A stretch of DNA of 64,000 bases from Basidiobolus meristosporus CBS 931.73 (GCA_002104905.1 MCFE01000123.1:97574-161573), one strand, 5' to 3'; numbered from the stretch's first letter, positions 30,607 to 44,863 are shown. The notes: generated from the letters alone by a model not told the origin. A program made the numbers and translations.

Positions 30607-33400
30607 ACTACTCGGAGAATATAGCTTGGATTTTTACAAGGACAAGGTATGAATTTGATAGAATATAAACTTTAAATGGGTAAGAAAGTCTTTGAAGTTT
30701 ATCTGGTGGCTAGTCAAAGCTCCAGGCAACCACTTTTATACTTGATGGCTTCTCAACGGATCCGACTCCGTATTAAAGTAATATGAATAAAAACGGTATT
30801 GATTTCCGATTTATATGGAAACTCTACTAGATTCATACACTACAAAATCAATTTAAATGTATTGGGAATGATTCAGGAAAATTACACACAACATCTCCAC
30901 TGCTGTGTCCTAGAAAATATGAACAAATTGAGTTTCCAATAGATATTATCTATCAATGTTTCGAATTCACAGTAGCTCGATTTGGAAATTCGATTCTACT
31001 GTAGAACCCTTGCAGGTGCGTGTTCTGAATCTCGTCGTTGATTGACGTAGAACTTTTCAACAAGGTCAGTTGGGAATCAATACAACAATCCTTGCCTTCG
31101 CTTGACTCAGTCTTGATTCCAGAATGGACTCTTTTTTTGTCCCCTTGATAGCCCCAAGACTTCGTTTGTGTTCAACTCGAGCTTTGACGGAAATGAATCC
31201 CGGCAATTCATTAAAGTGCACGCAGAAGAGCGAGCAGCGGCTGCCGACTTCGTCTGAGTTGCTTCTAACTCGCGTGCTTTCTTCATATTGAAACCTAATG
31301 CGTTATGTTATAAGGATAAGTTATGAGTGAGCAGTCAATACAATAATAAGGTGACACCATAATGACAAGAAAGTAAAACAAGTCTATATAAGGCAGCGAT
31401 TCAGGAAATGAGCGGAACGCCGGCTAACCCATTCAAGTATTTACCATTGTTTCATCGATCGTTGAGCTTAAATCTCTGTGTTTGATTCGAGAATTGTAGA
31501 TCCTCCAATCGACAATTCTCGGATGGATTGAAAAAGCTTAATTCCTCTGATGGCAAGCGGTAATCCTTCTCCAGCCACCCCACAAGCAGCCTTCGTACGA
31601 GAATGAAACAGAAGCTGGTCTGTCGCCTGAACCATGCGCGCTGGACCTGTCGATCTTACTAGCTGAAGTTGATCTCTTGCTTGCCGTGACAACATGGCTG
31701 CCCTTGCGACCAGTTCACGCACGACCAGTACACGCAAATCCTGAAATTCTGGGGAAACGTGCACCGATTTTGTGCTGAGATTGGAGGAGATCTCGATTGA
31801 GTAACTGAGCGTTTGGCAAGTTCCGGCCTCAGTATTGGTTCGGTCCATTCGAATTTGATCGATTCAATAATGGAAAAGATTCATATTTGATCGATTCAAC
31901 AATGGATTTCAAAGAGCCCTGGCCCATTCAACAATGGAAAAGATTCGCATTTGATCGATTCAGCAATGGATTTTGGGAACCTTGGCCCATTCAACAATGG
32001 ATATACGTCAACTTCCATATATACCCGTCCGGCACACCGCAGTGACTCAAAAGTTTATCTTTCGCCAACGCAAACCTGAATTGGGCGCTCCAATCATCGC
32101 TTGTACTCCATGACACCATCAATATATAGTGAAGTTCAATAAGATGTTCATTGTAATCTCAAGTTGATGTGGCACCAGCAACAACCTCGTTTCAAAAGAA
32201 CATTCCATAGCGTCATCATAACCAGGGCTCTTATTTAATCCATTCAGTAATGGATTGGTGAAAGGTTCCGAAATCGACTGTCATTTTGTATATAAGCCTC
32301 TGGACCGAGAAACCATTGTCGAATGGATTTTGCCCCCTTGAACACAACCAAGTTATTTTAGAGGACTGTCTGTATAGTGCTGCATAATCAGCTTGTTTGA
32401 TAAACAAGCTTGGCCTTCGACTAGTTCTAGAAGCAGTCTCGTCGTCCCTTGATCCATTTGTTTGAGCATTTCTCGAAACATGCACTGCACTATTAAATCG
32501 GATGTCAATGGCCCAATATTACTATACTATTACGAGCAAAATGTGGCTTGCGGAGGCACTGCAGCTGCGATAAACCATAGAGTCAAACTGCAGTGGAGTG
32601 TCTTTGGCATAATATGTCTGCTGATACGAATCATTCGAATTTGTACATAGCTCGTTACTAATATTGTCTCTGGAGCAAACGCTACACTTCGGTTCATATG
32701 GAAATAAGGCATCCGCATCAAATCAATATATCCTGAATGGTTAGAAAGATTGACGGACCATCGTTGGCATTACAAATCACCCTATATATGGACGGTCTTT
32801 AGCTCTATTATGAGGATTTAGGAAATGTTGAACTTAGTAGGCGTCGGTACTTGCGGTATCTTCGGAAATATCTTCAGAGGGTAGCAATAGTAGCAATAGT
32901 AGCATTAGTTTGACGTTCGGAGAACTATGGCTAATAGACAATTAGATGTATTTTCGCCAATAGTATGCCACCATTTTCTCAGTCAGATAGGCTAGTTGCA
33001 GTAGCAGAGTGGACCGGGCGGCAAAATGTATGTAGCAGTGGTATCAGCAGTGGAGTGGGTGCTGGTAAATCCGAAATGAGCACCCAGCGGGAATGTTGAG
33101 GAATTGAAGGGGTTTAGTTAAATCGGCATGACCATGGTGTCGTTGAGGATATGACATGTGGAATGTGGGATTTAATTGATCATTGGGATGGAGTCTAGAA
33201 TCTTACTTAGCCAGCAAGTCCAATTTCGCTTGCCTGTTACTTTTATATACTCCTCTGTCGGTCCGTTGTTTGACAACCACATTTTTCTTTCATCTAATCT
33301 GTACATCGTTCACTCATCTTGCCTTCACCCCTGAAAAGGTGCCATTTACTTTAATACTCAACTAATATCCCTTAATTTTCTTCTCAACCTCGCGATCCAC
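30607..33400. other. 2.8-kb intergenic region between divergent ENA ATPase and kinase genes
   Basis: No supported gene. A TATA-like GTATAAAAGTGG (minus strand, near 30733) could serve the ATPase. A 126-residue minus-strand frame (31468-31848) starts at ATG but shows no family features; it ends in a hydrophobic-poor GGSTILESNTEI. A cluster of ATTCARYAATGGA-like repeats lies at 31850-32010 with further copies near 32242. An AGTAGCAATAGTAGCAAT-type repeat lies near 32880. The unusual length for this gene-dense island suggests a large regulatory region or lost gene. Confidence 0.4.
31850..32010. repeat. dispersed ATTCAACAATGGA-type repeat cluster
   Basis: Five copies of ATTCARYAATGG within 160 bp (near 31863, 31889, 31927, 31959 and 31989), some with longer shared flanks (TTTGATCGATTCA before, AAAAGATTC after). 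A sixth relaxed copy is near 32243. The longer pair GGCCCATTCAACAATGGA also recurs. Looks like decayed tandem duplication; a binding-site role is possible. Confidence 0.6.
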
Positions 33401-35691
<2,291 letters not shown>

Positions 35692-35792
35692 ATGCATAGA
35701 GTGTTCATCACGTAACGTGCCTTTGGTAACAAACCCGCCTTTTATGCCCACACAAACACTTGATGTTTCAACACTCTATATTATGTGGATCT

Positions 35793-36994
35793 CTATAATT
35801 CATCATACGACAACTTGAATCCACAGGATTTACAGGTTTGGGTCATTTCTCCAGTCTCCTGGTCCTCGATAGGTTCATCATAATCATGGACGTGCTCCAC
35901 TCGTTTCTTCTCCCAGGTGCTGGTTCTAGTCCTCCTACGAAGGTCTACGACGGGTGGGGTTAGCCGAGTAGCCTTCGGGGAATGTAGGACGCTACATACC
36001 TGCCAGTTGAGCCCGGAATTTCTTGTCTTTTCGCTTTTTCTTGTCGTTTTGCCGTCTTTCAAACTCGGCGTCCAACGCCTCTTCGCCACCCCATTTTTTG
36101 AACGCAAACTCCTCGACCTCGAATATGATTAGGTTTAGAGAGGGTCCATGAACTGAGTGCTGCAGCAAGCCTACCTGCTCTCGTACAAAAAGCATCATGT
36201 CGTTCCAGGTGGATTTCCGGGGATTTGGCTTCTTCCAGCAGGGAAACAGGTCACGGTCCTTCAACTCAGCTTCAGGATAGTCCATGGATTAGAGAAAGGA
36301 TGGAGAAATTAGTGGTGATTTGAAAAAGCGAAACGTACGGTCAGTCAGTAGGTAATCCTAGATAGGGATGAGCCGGTTTAGCAAAGTTTCCCACTCTCAC
36401 ACACGAAACACGTCTTTGCTCTCGAGCCTACCTCTTTGGCTTCAGTTTTCGTGATCAAGCTGAATTTCTCCGGAAACTCCTCTTTACATTTCGAACAAAC
36501 GTGAAGGTTGAATATGGTCAGGAAAATCGGATCCAGCTCGATGGACCCACATTCCTTACATTTCGGATTCTCTTCGGGATTGATGCTAAGTGCTACATTC
36601 GAGCAAGTGTTAGTAGTTTGTCTCGGGGGCGGGTGGACAAGGTGAATGAGGAAGCACCTAGGTCGTTGATCAACTTGGGTGGTTCGTATTTTTTCTTTTT
36701 CGAACCCTCCTCCTCCGCCTCCTCGTCAACCAAAAAGCCACCCCTCGTATCCACCATGTTGGTCAGATCGTACTCATAATACGGGTTGTTCCGTTTCAAC
36801 GCTTTCTTGGGCTTTTCCGCGGTGGCCTGGGTAGACTCAGAGCTTGGGGGTAAGGGTTTATTTTCGGTGGTGGTGGGGTTCGTGGCCGATTGCTTCTCCG
36901 AGAGCTTTTTCAACGCAGCCTGTCGGTTCGCCTCGATTCGCAGCAACTGTTCTTCGCTTAAGCCTGAATTGACTTCGCTCTTTTCCTCGCTCAT
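35793..36994 (-). CDS. RAD14: XPA/Rad14 nucleotide-excision-repair damage-verification protein (multi-exon)
   Basis: XPA/Rad14 binds damaged DNA and scaffolds nucleotide excision repair. Exon 1 (ATG complement 36992-36994) starts MSEEKSEVNSGLSEEQLLRI and includes RNNPYYEYDLTNMVDTRGGF, the conserved block before the zinc finger. The next exon has the four-Cys finger NPKCKECGSIELDP...LHVCSKCKEEF and ITKTEAKE. Then KDRDLFPCWKKPNPRKSTWN and LFVREQV, EEFAFKKWGGEEALDAEFER, KRKDKKFRAQL, and the last exon RTRTSTWEKKRVEHVHDYDE followed by a CxxC-type end TCKSCGFKLSYDEL-stop. Every conserved XPA block is present. The C-terminal CKSCG is a family feature of fungal Rad14. Introns are about 50-70 nt. Confidence 0.92.
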
Positions 36995-37419
36995 TTCTCG
37001 ACTGAGTATTGAACAGTGACAATGACCACAACCTCGATAACACTTGGATGATTTACCCCGACAATGGTCAAGAAGCTACGAAATATACCAGTAGGGGGTG
37101 GGTGCTTAGATTGCGGCAATTTTGGTTAATTTTCTGCTTATCTTATATAGGAGTTGGTCATGATTCCGGGAATTTCGCACAGCTCTGTAGAAATCGACCA
37201 AGTCCGAAATACCAGTAAATTTCTAGCAGTCCTGTTGTACGAGGCGTAACACAAGAACCATCTAGAGTGTCAAGCCCGGGAGATTGATGGGGAGGAGTGA
37301 GTGGAATGACAGCGTGAAGAGGAGGGGGAGGGGGAGAGGACGGGGCAGGAGAGGGAGCGGTGGGATGGTATTTTCGGGGAAAGAAATTCTTTGCACAGGT
37401 TAACTTCACATAAGTGGAT
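36995..37419. promoter_or_regulatory. divergent promoter region between RAD14 and the CS-Sel1 gene
   Basis: 425 bases between the two starts. It contains a polypurine GAGGAGGGGGAGGGGGAGAG run near 37318-37337 and TATATAGG near 37144. Shared regulation is possible but not shown. Confidence 0.4.
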
Positions 37420-38894
37420 ATGACAACGAACAAAATACTTAGTGACCCAACCTCCTATATATGGTCTCAAACAGACGACCAGGTCTCGGTCACCTTTCTG
37501 GTGCCCAAGACGGCACGCTCAAGAGACATAGTCATCGAATTGCACACAGATGAGCTTCATGCTGGCTTGCGCGGTATCGAGCCTATTATCAAGGTAACTT
37601 TTGACTCAACGTTCCTGTCGTTTCCAAAAACAACTAGCTCACCGAGTGTTTCTTGCCACGTCAGGGAAAACTGTACGCTCAGATCCGAAGCAGTGATTCG
37701 GTCTGGCAGATGGAACCTGGCTTAGAGTCTAGTCTGGTTGACTCCAATACCGCCGCACGATTCCAACTCTTGACTTTGCACTTGGAAAAGTTGGTCCGTG
37801 GAGCAGAATGGCCGGTCGTGATCACCGAGACCACAGAAGGGGACGCTCAAGTGGATATAGCATCGCAATTCTACTTAGGAAAGATGTATGAAAGTGCCGA
37901 CCCAGTTAAAGCATTCAAGTACTACCTGTCAGCAGCCAGAAACGGTCACATCGCTTCTCAACTGAAATTGGCAGCAATGTACGAGATAGGGAAGGAAAAG
38001 AGCTCGCTCGTGCCAGTGGAGCGCAGTGCGGAAAAGGCGTTCTATTGGCATTTGGAGGCGGCCAAATGTGGGGACGCTGAAGCCTGTTACATTGTCGGCA
38101 CATCCTACTCAAACGGCCACGGAGTTAAGAAGTCCTATCCAGATGCGATCAAGTACTTCAAAATAGCCATGGATCTCGCACAACCATCACTCGAGGAAGC
38201 CGCCCCGGATTCACGCTCAAGCCAGGTTCGAGGCTCGTATGCTTTCTTTGTGAATTCCGCATTCCGAACCGGTTTGATGTACCTGGAAGGTGGACACGGG
38301 ATTGTTGCTGAGCCTTCCCTTGCATTGGAGTTTTGGAAACAATCGGCAAATTCTGGTCATGCTCAATCCATGTACAATACCGGTATTTTATACTTGAACG
38401 GAGTGGGTACGGCGAAGAATTTGGACAAGGCAGCCAAGTACATCCAGAATGCCATTGAGCTGGACCCAAAATTGAAAATGCCCGAAGCACTTGTGAATCA
38501 CAAGAAACTCTCCGAGGTAGACGTTCAGGAAGGGAGGAGAAAAACTCCCCAGCGCGCACAGACCACCCCAAGGTCTAGAAAGTATTCTGCCCCATCGCCG
38601 TCAAGAGAAGAACCACTCTCGGAGCCTGAAAACGGGGCATCCCAGGCTGAGCTGTCTGAAGAGGTACCACAACCAGCCAAAACTAGTAGAAAGATCAAAA
38701 AACGTAAATCACGGAAATCTTCGTCCAAACCACAACCTGCAGATGACGGTATTGCATGGCTGCTGCTGGGAACCCTAACTGCCCTCACAGTAGGGTTGGT
38801 TGTATTCTCGGCTGTCAGACGGCCAGCAACACAACATCTGCACACGGTTCCACGCTCAGTATCTCGATCAGTTGCTGGGGTTCAGGTCATTTGA
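37420..38894 (+). CDS. CS-domain plus Sel1-repeat membrane protein
   Basis: ATG 37420 starts MTTNKILSDPTSYIWSQTDD, a p23/NudC-like CS fold (YIWSQTDDQVSVTFLVPKTA, VIELHTDELHAGLRG; after an intron near 37594-37664, GKLYAQIRSSDSVWQMEPG). CS domains are co-chaperone modules. Sel1-like repeats follow, for example ASQFYLGKMYESADPVKAFK, ACYIVGTSYSNGHGVKKSYP and SMYNTGILYLNGVGTAKNLD. After a Ser/Pro/Lys-rich linker comes a single membrane helix GIAWLLLGTLTALTVGLVVF near the C-terminus, so it is probably tail-anchored with repeats facing the cytosol. Sel1 repeats mediate protein interaction in ER quality control and chitin-synthase regulation. This domain combination suggests a membrane-bound chaperone adaptor; that role is inference. 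Confidence 0.8.
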
Positions 38895-39893
38895 ACGTGT
38901 ACTGAGCAGCTCCTCCCACCAAACACCTCATCACCACATATATTCAAGCACTGTATAAATCATTTAACTCTAACTAGATATTTGTTTGATTAAATAGCGT
39001 GCTGGGAGCATTAATGTGGGTATATTACGTGCAACAAAAGGGACAAATCACAATCGAGAAGATTCCTCAAGTTTCTGGAGTTGAGTGGTTGAGCCGAAAC
39101 AATGGAATCGATTCCAGTAGTGTTCTAGGAAGTAGGGGGTGGGAACCGGCGTGGGGAGCACGAATTCTGTGACAGATACCATATTTAACTTCCGGCGACA
39201 GTCATACCCGCCTGGTAAGGAAGTTCGGGTAGAATTAGGAAGGCCAGCTACACCCCCCCCATCAACTCACTTGACCCAAAGGGTCTTTATAACATGGAAA
39301 TGTCCCAATTCTAGAATGGCAATGCCCAATGGAGGAATGAATCTCTGACCTAACCTCCGCCTATGAAATGCTCTTACCTTTTCTAACCCTGCTCGCGTCA
39401 TCCCAGGCGATGAAACCCCAACTCCATCATGTCACAAGATCAATGAGATCTGCAGCAGTGGTGGCCATATTGTCAATATTGTCGCGCTGATTGTCGACAT
39501 TGTTACGATTATTTCCCTCCCTCCAGTTCGCTCAATGGTGACCCGAGTCAAAATGGTTCGTGAGGCAGAGTGCGCCCCTGCGTCTCGTCAGATCATCATA
39601 CAGTTTCAGCGAGTGTATTCCTCACGCCACAGGGGGACAGGGTTAGGATACATTCATAGCTCCGTTTTTGACATCACACTGCACATGATGAAATCATTCG
39701 GTTTGATACAATCTCATTTGCCCACATTCAGGTCAATCTTCCGAGGAAAGCGATGTTTTTCCAGGCCACCTGATTGGGTGTATAACCTGTGATTGAGGTT
39801 GTTTTCTCGAGTTTGGGGATGAGCGAATGACTGCATAATAGGCCCCACTTGGTATAACATTTAGAGATGAGTTTGGTGCGACCGTCCAATAAA
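38895..39893. other. intergenic region
   Basis: About 1 kb between the CS-Sel1 gene and the phosphatase. Small frames on both strands (for example 39139-39348 and 39535-39792) show no family features. Nothing else recognised. Confidence 0.4.
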
Positions 39894-39901
39894 TATATAA
39901 A
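39894..39901 (+). promoter_or_regulatory. TATA box before the phosphatase
   Basis: TATATAAA lies 65 bases upstream of the second in-frame ATG (39966). It lies inside the frame that begins at the earlier ATG 39867, which argues that translation starts at 39966. Confidence 0.45.
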
Positions 39902-39965
39902 GATTGGAGTTGTGCTCAATACGGTTCATATTCTCACCATCCACTCCAACCCGACCACAGCTTTT

Positions 39966-40640
39966 ATGTACACCACCACGCCAAGAGGTTTAGAGGATTT
40001 AGTCGCGCAATACCCACCCAACCCAACACCCTACTCTAACTGGGTGATACCCGAAAAAGTGATATGCGGGGCCTACCCTATGGTGAGAGATAAAGAGAAG
40101 TGCGTGGATTACCTACGGTCCTTGTTGTCAGCTGGCGTGACGACATTTGTGTGTTTGCAAGAGGAGAGTGAGCTGAGCATGCTTCCAGAATACAAAAATT
40201 CACTGCAGTGTATACACAGAGAGCTGGCAGATCATGAGTCTTCGTCGCTTCAGTTTATCCATTTCCCAATACGAGACGGATCCATTCTTCATGATGTTTT
40301 ACTTGGCTCGTTGGTGAACGTGCTAGAGCAAAGAGTCTTCAAGAATAACGAGGTTTTATATATTCATTGCTGGGGCGGTCATGGCAGAACCGGAACGCTA
40401 GTCGCGTGCTTACTCTCCAAGTACTATGGGCTGAATGCCGACCTAGCGTTGGAGCTGACGCAACGGCTACACGACACTCGGCACGATGGGGTGATTGCCA
40501 AGTCACCCGAGACCAGAGTACAAGTGAATCAAGTGCGAAGGATCATAGGCAAATACTCAGTAAAGAGCCCGTATACTGCTTCTACCGCCCTCACCCCAGT
40601 GATGACACCAACGAACTCGGTCAGTGCGATCCCGGGATAA
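39966..40640 (+). CDS. cysteine-based protein phosphatase (PTP/DSP superfamily)
   Basis: Single exon, 224 residues from ATG 39966 (an earlier in-frame ATG at 39867 would add 33). The signature VLYIHCWGGHGRTGTLVACL contains HCx5R with nucleophilic Cys and P-loop Arg. The general-acid loop is probably FIHFPIRDGS (Asp). Preceding blocks GAYPMVRDKEKCVDYLRSLL and GVTTFVCLQEESEL resemble the small PTP-like proteins of plants, protists and some fungi. Substrate unknown; it could act on phosphotyrosine or another phosphomonoester. The C-terminal Thr/Ser-rich tail looks disordered. No neighbour suggests a pathway. Confidence 0.8.
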   Translation: MYTTTPRGLEDLVAQYPPNPTPYSNWVIPEKVICGAYPMVRDKEKCVDYLRSLLSAGVTTFVCLQEESELSMLPEYKNSLQCIHRELADHESSSLQFIHFPIRDGSILHDVLLGSLVNVLEQRVFKNNEVLYIHCWGGHGRTGTLVACLLSKYYGLNADLALELTQRLHDTRHDGVIAKSPETRVQVNQVRRIIGKYSVKSPYTASTALTPVMTPTNSVSAIPG

Positions 40641-41017
40641 ATGTATAAAACGTACAAACGTACCCTTCCTCAACCGCCCGTAAATCCGTCAATGAACCCC
40701 GAAAATTGTAGATGACCTGTAAAAATATAGACTCTAATAAATCCACTCTCTTCGATGGAAGGTTGTACTTTTATGTCCAAGGTGGCTTGGGAAACGTGCT
40801 CGACGTTCCTGGTGGATTTCAATTGGCGGTGAATGACTTCAGGCCAATTAGGTTCAGGCCAAGCCTCTAATATTTCTAGAAACAAATTCAAGCCACAGTC
40901 GATAACTGGTGAGGCAGGAGTACCCGCAAGTGGATGGGAAGATCTTTCTTTATTGTGTATGTTGAGTATGCTCTATTACAGGGGATGAACTGATGGCTAT
41001 ACCAGGCGTCTAAATGG
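40641..41017. other. convergent intergenic region
   Basis: About 380 bases between phosphatase and Nudix 3' ends. A 73-residue minus-strand frame (40670-40891) has no ATG near its start and no domain I know; without an upstream exon it is not a gene. Confidence 0.4.
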
Positions 41018-42485
41018 TCACAAAACACACGTTGTTTCCGTATATATCGACCCGCTCTGTAGCCCTTCCTTTGCCATCTCCATATCCCATTCTGTGAGCG
41101 GCCTTACGCGACCTCCTCTAGCTACGTGGTTGAACCATATCTTGGGGTGTTCACTGCGTAGTTTGATGTGCGGACAATTCAGTTCCTCTAGATGCACCCA
41201 ACAAGCCCCATTGGTTTCATAATCCGGCAGCGACTTCGGCATCTGATCCTCATGTATGGGCTGCAAGATAGTCACTGTTAGTTTGAGCGTAGCACACAGC
41301 CTAAATAGTTAAACAAGGTACCTTGGCCAGAAATACCCACAACCGGTTCTCATACTTCAAATAATCCTCCCCGTTCTTGTCGCCAGACTCGCGTTCGTAG
41401 TGCAGGAGCCCTTGAAGTTCTATATCTATTCCAGACTCCTCCTTTGTTTCCCGTACAGCCGCTTCCATTGGTGTCTCCTCCGGGTCGATTTCTCCCCCTG
41501 GGAACCAGTACCCGGCACTACCACGCTCCTCGATCTGAATGTCATCAAATTCAGTCCATGAGTCTCATGCATGCTCTACATCATTTTTACGAACCATTAG
41601 GAATTTGCCGTCACTTGGACGACGTACAACCACCACAGCAAACCTACAATCCGGTCGAGGCTTTCGTTTCCTAATGCCGAGCTCTTCCGCCACTAAGCTT
41701 TGGGAGGGCCATATCTCATTCGGCAGATGCTCTTCCTGTAAGTGAATAGGAAACCATCTAGGGTTTTGCTTAGAGGGTCTTGAGCATTTAGTAGGGATCT
41801 CCAGGCATCGAGGGCATTCGTGGATGGGTACGTTGGATGCCGAGCTATGGTAAAGAGGGAGGTGCGTCCTCAGTGATGGCTGTCTAGTAGACGTAAATGA
41901 TGTGAAATTGGCCGGACATAGCGGGCATTCGTAGGTCCTGCGCAGTGGTGATACATTGGTGTGAAAATCCGGTTTGACAATTGGGTCAAAAGCAGTCGAG
42001 AGTGCTTGCTGAACACTCTCCTTGCTGCGTGTCACCATGTTGGCACCCATTTCGATGTAATTCGACCGTAATAGCACTTTTTCACTAGCAAGTTCATTCC
42101 ACACTAATATGAAGGTTCGGTTAAACATCTTCTTGCTGAGACCTGGCTCGGAAGGCTCGGGGAGTGCGCGAAGAGCCTGCACCAGTGGAAGTGCCACCTC
42201 CGTATGAATTTTCAGGTCATTAATCCCAGGAAAGAGCAAGAAAGCTAGCGCAGGCGGGGTATTGGCACAGGCGTAACGCTTCGGGTCGAAGGAACTTGCG
42301 TTAAAGTATACAGTTTCTAAATTGAGAAAGTCCAGCATCGGTGTTAAAAAGGATTCAACCTTGCTGTTCTCTAACAACTGTTTATCCGTGTGACTGAAAA
42401 TCAAGGCTTTCTCATGAAAACATCTGGCCATTCCAAGAAGCCTCGGGAGTCTGGGGAGAAAACGAATGCCGGATATCGCTAACAT
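41018..42485 (-). CDS. Nudix hydrolase with an N-terminal Cys/His-cluster region (multi-exon)
   Basis: ATG complement 42483-42485. The first ~300 residues have no known domain overall but contain Cys/His clusters: YECPLCPANFTSF...LRTHLPLYH (C2H2-like) and HECPRCLEIPTKC. After KFLMVRKND a 45-nt intron (GTAGAG..TTCAG) leads into IEERGSAGYWFPGGEIDPEE and TPMEAAVRETKEESGIDIEL, a perfect Nudix box (Gx5Ex7REUxEExGU). The Nudix fold continues GLLHYERESGDKNGEDYLKY and, after another intron, SLPDYETNGACWVHLEEL, ending YTETTCVL-stop. Nudix enzymes cleave nucleoside diphosphates linked to another moiety. Substrate cannot be read. Zinc-finger-like clusters fused to Nudix are unusual; the N-terminal exon might be a separate gene, but frame and spacing favour one protein. 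Confidence 0.75.
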
Positions 42486-42985
42486 TTCCTCTAACTAAAG
42501 TGGTTCATGGACCAAGTAAGCGAATTGAGTGCTGTACGGCAGAGAAGTATTTAATAAAAACACACGCAGGTCTGGATCAAGTTCGAATAATTCACCGGAA
42601 TTGGTGTTGATTGGTTGGGAAGCGAGGTATTTAGAGGGATGTCTTGTTGAGCAAGAAGGCTACCAATGGGTCTTTGCAGCAGGTCGATCAACGATCAGAG
42701 TCTATGACTGTGCAATGCGAGACAATGTACATCAAAATCCAGAGTTGACAGTCTGTCATCATACGAAACCACGCACCTGGTTCTAACAATGATCTGTGTG
42801 CTGATCTGTGGGATATCCTGAAATGCCAATCAATTGTTCTGGATATTAGGGATCAAGAACTATGGCGCTCACGAAACTTCATACAAGCAGGTCCGTGACT
42901 TCGTAAAAATCCTTTTTTTCGATTTTTTTTTCGTAATGAGATTCCCATTACCACAGAATGGTTAGAGGAATTCCCTGTCCCGACA

Positions 42986-44863
42986 ATGTGCAGTTTACAA
43001 GACGACATTGATATAGAGAGTAGGTCCAGCCAACTTTTTCGAGCGTATATGCACCTTTCCTAATCTTTCCAATTCGCTCACCATAGAGAAGAGCAAGCCT
43101 CAGCTCAAAACGTGCGTTAAATGTAAAGTTGCCAACGCCGAATATCTAATTCGACATGCGCAATATTGCAAGTAGGTTTTTTGTGAAGCTCTTCCTCGCT
43201 TCAGAACATCGTCAGAACTGACCAATTGCACCAGACAATGCTTCACACATACTTTTGTCGGAAAATTCCGTATCATCGTTTCGAAATCCAAATTTGTCGT
43301 TGGAAGAAAAGAATGCAAGCCAAACGTACTGTTAGCTTTTTCAGGAGGACCCTCCTCAAGGTACTGATGACTGCAAATCTTTCACAGCCTCCTCTGGAGC
43401 ATTAATTTCTGATTCACCTACAATAGAGCGCTTATTCATATGATGAAGGATTTCCACATTGGCGATAATCCAGAAATCAAGAAAAAAACCATTCTGGGTA
43501 ATGTTAAGATTTGTCATGTCGACGAAAGTGTCGTATGTGGTCCAGAGGTAGGTCCCAACTTCACTTCCGCTTCTAGACACATACTCATGTCTCGTTTAGG
43601 AAGGAACTCTCAAACAGGTCCAGGATATCACATCACAGTACACTTTCCCGTTCGTAGGTGCTTCGTTGGAAGATGTCTTCTCCTCAGAATATACTGAGTC
43701 AGGAGATTTCGAGCAAGTTCTTCGCACCGCAACACTGTCTCGAGATGCTAGCGCCAAGAATCATGACCGTAGGTTCCTTGTTATAATAAGAAAGCTTAGG
43801 AAAAGCTAATAACACCAATCCCGAGCTAGAATTGAAAGCTGTCCTCGAAGACTCTTCCTTAACGAATAGAGAAAAAATTCATGCTCTGTTAAGTGGTGTG
43901 ACCAAAACCACCGCCAAGGAAGATTTGATTGCATATTTGAAAAACAGACTCTTGTTACGCATCGCACAAAGAGAAAAGTATGCTTACTGCAATCCAACAA
44001 CAGCACTCGAAACGATTATTAACTCCACACGCCTAGTTGCTCCATTATACTGCTAGGGGACTCTGCCACTCGGATCGCCATCAAATGTATCGCATACACC
44101 AGCAAAGGTCGTGGATTTAGCTTGCCGTACGATGTAGCCACCGAGATTGAAGCAGAGAATGGAATTGGGTACCTCAGACCACTGCGGGACTGCCTCACCA
44201 AGGAGATTGGAATCTACAACCACTTGAACAAGCTGGAGACGGTGTTTGTTCCAACTCTTACCACTGGTGCACCGATTAAAGCTAGTATTGACAGACTCAC
44301 TGAAGGTAATACATTCATTCACTCCCAAATCAAGAGCTACCAAAGCTAACTTTTGCTTAGATTTCATCACGGGCTTGGATAGAGATTTTCCTTCCACTGT
44401 AAGCACAGTGGTTAGAACTGCTAGTAAACTGGTGCCTACAGAATCTTCAGAAAAGAACGAGAGATGCGCGATTTGTTTACGGTAAGAATTAATTAATAGA
44501 TTTCGAGATTAGATTGACCTAATTGCAACCCCTCCCGAGTAAAGCCCCATGCAAAATGGAGTGAGTGAATGGCGCGAAAGAATTACCGTAATGGAGATGC
44601 CTCACCAAGAAAACAATACTGCCACCAAATCCGAAACCAACACTTCGTGTGGGTCAGGCGAGTGCTGTGGGGAAACATGTGGAGCACCCAAAGAAACCGG
44701 GATTGACCTGCTACCATCATTATGCTATGGATGCCAAATAAGTGCGCGCGATATGAACTCCACTATTTTACCACCGTTTATGGCCGAACGTGCTATCCAA
44801 GCTCATAATTGTGAATCGTTGAGAGAGCAGATATCAGAATTCTTGATTGATGATTCCGAGTAA
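42986..44863 (+). CDS. NCS2: CTU2/NCS2-like cytoplasmic tRNA 2-thiolation protein 2 (many exons)
   Basis: Ncs2 with Ncs6 (Ctu1-Ctu2) thiolates U34 of tRNA-Lys, -Glu and -Gln in the cytosol, using sulfur from Urm1. Exon 1 starts MCSLQDDIDIES (ATG 42986). Next exons: KPQLKTCVKCKVANAEYLIR (CxxC), YCKQCFTHTFVGKFRI and KECKPNVLLAFSGGPSSST (a PP-loop-like SGGPSS). Then FDEVYFI-type middle exons, LKAVLEDSSLTNREKIHALL, LPYDVATEIEAENGIGYLRP with LRDCLTKEIGIYNHL, DFITGLDRDFPSTVSTVVRT and EKNERCAICL. The last exon has SCGSGECCGETCGAPKE and LLPSLCYGCQISARD and ends SEFLIDDSE-stop. Cys pairs and order match the family. At least seven introns. Whether exon 1 is preceded by another is not certain. Confidence 0.85.

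Noticed and set aside
31468-31848. 126-residue minus-strand frame as a gene
   Set aside because: ATG-initiated but without recognisable motifs or neighbours; kept only as a remark in the intergenic entry.
39867-39965. Upstream ATG of the phosphatase as the true start
   Set aside because: A TATATAAA box lies between this ATG and the next in-frame one, so the downstream ATG (39966) is the better choice; not excluded.
40670-40891. Small minus-strand frame downstream of the Nudix gene as a last exon
   Set aside because: No ATG, no splice path to the Nudix frame (which ends at 41018) and no domain.
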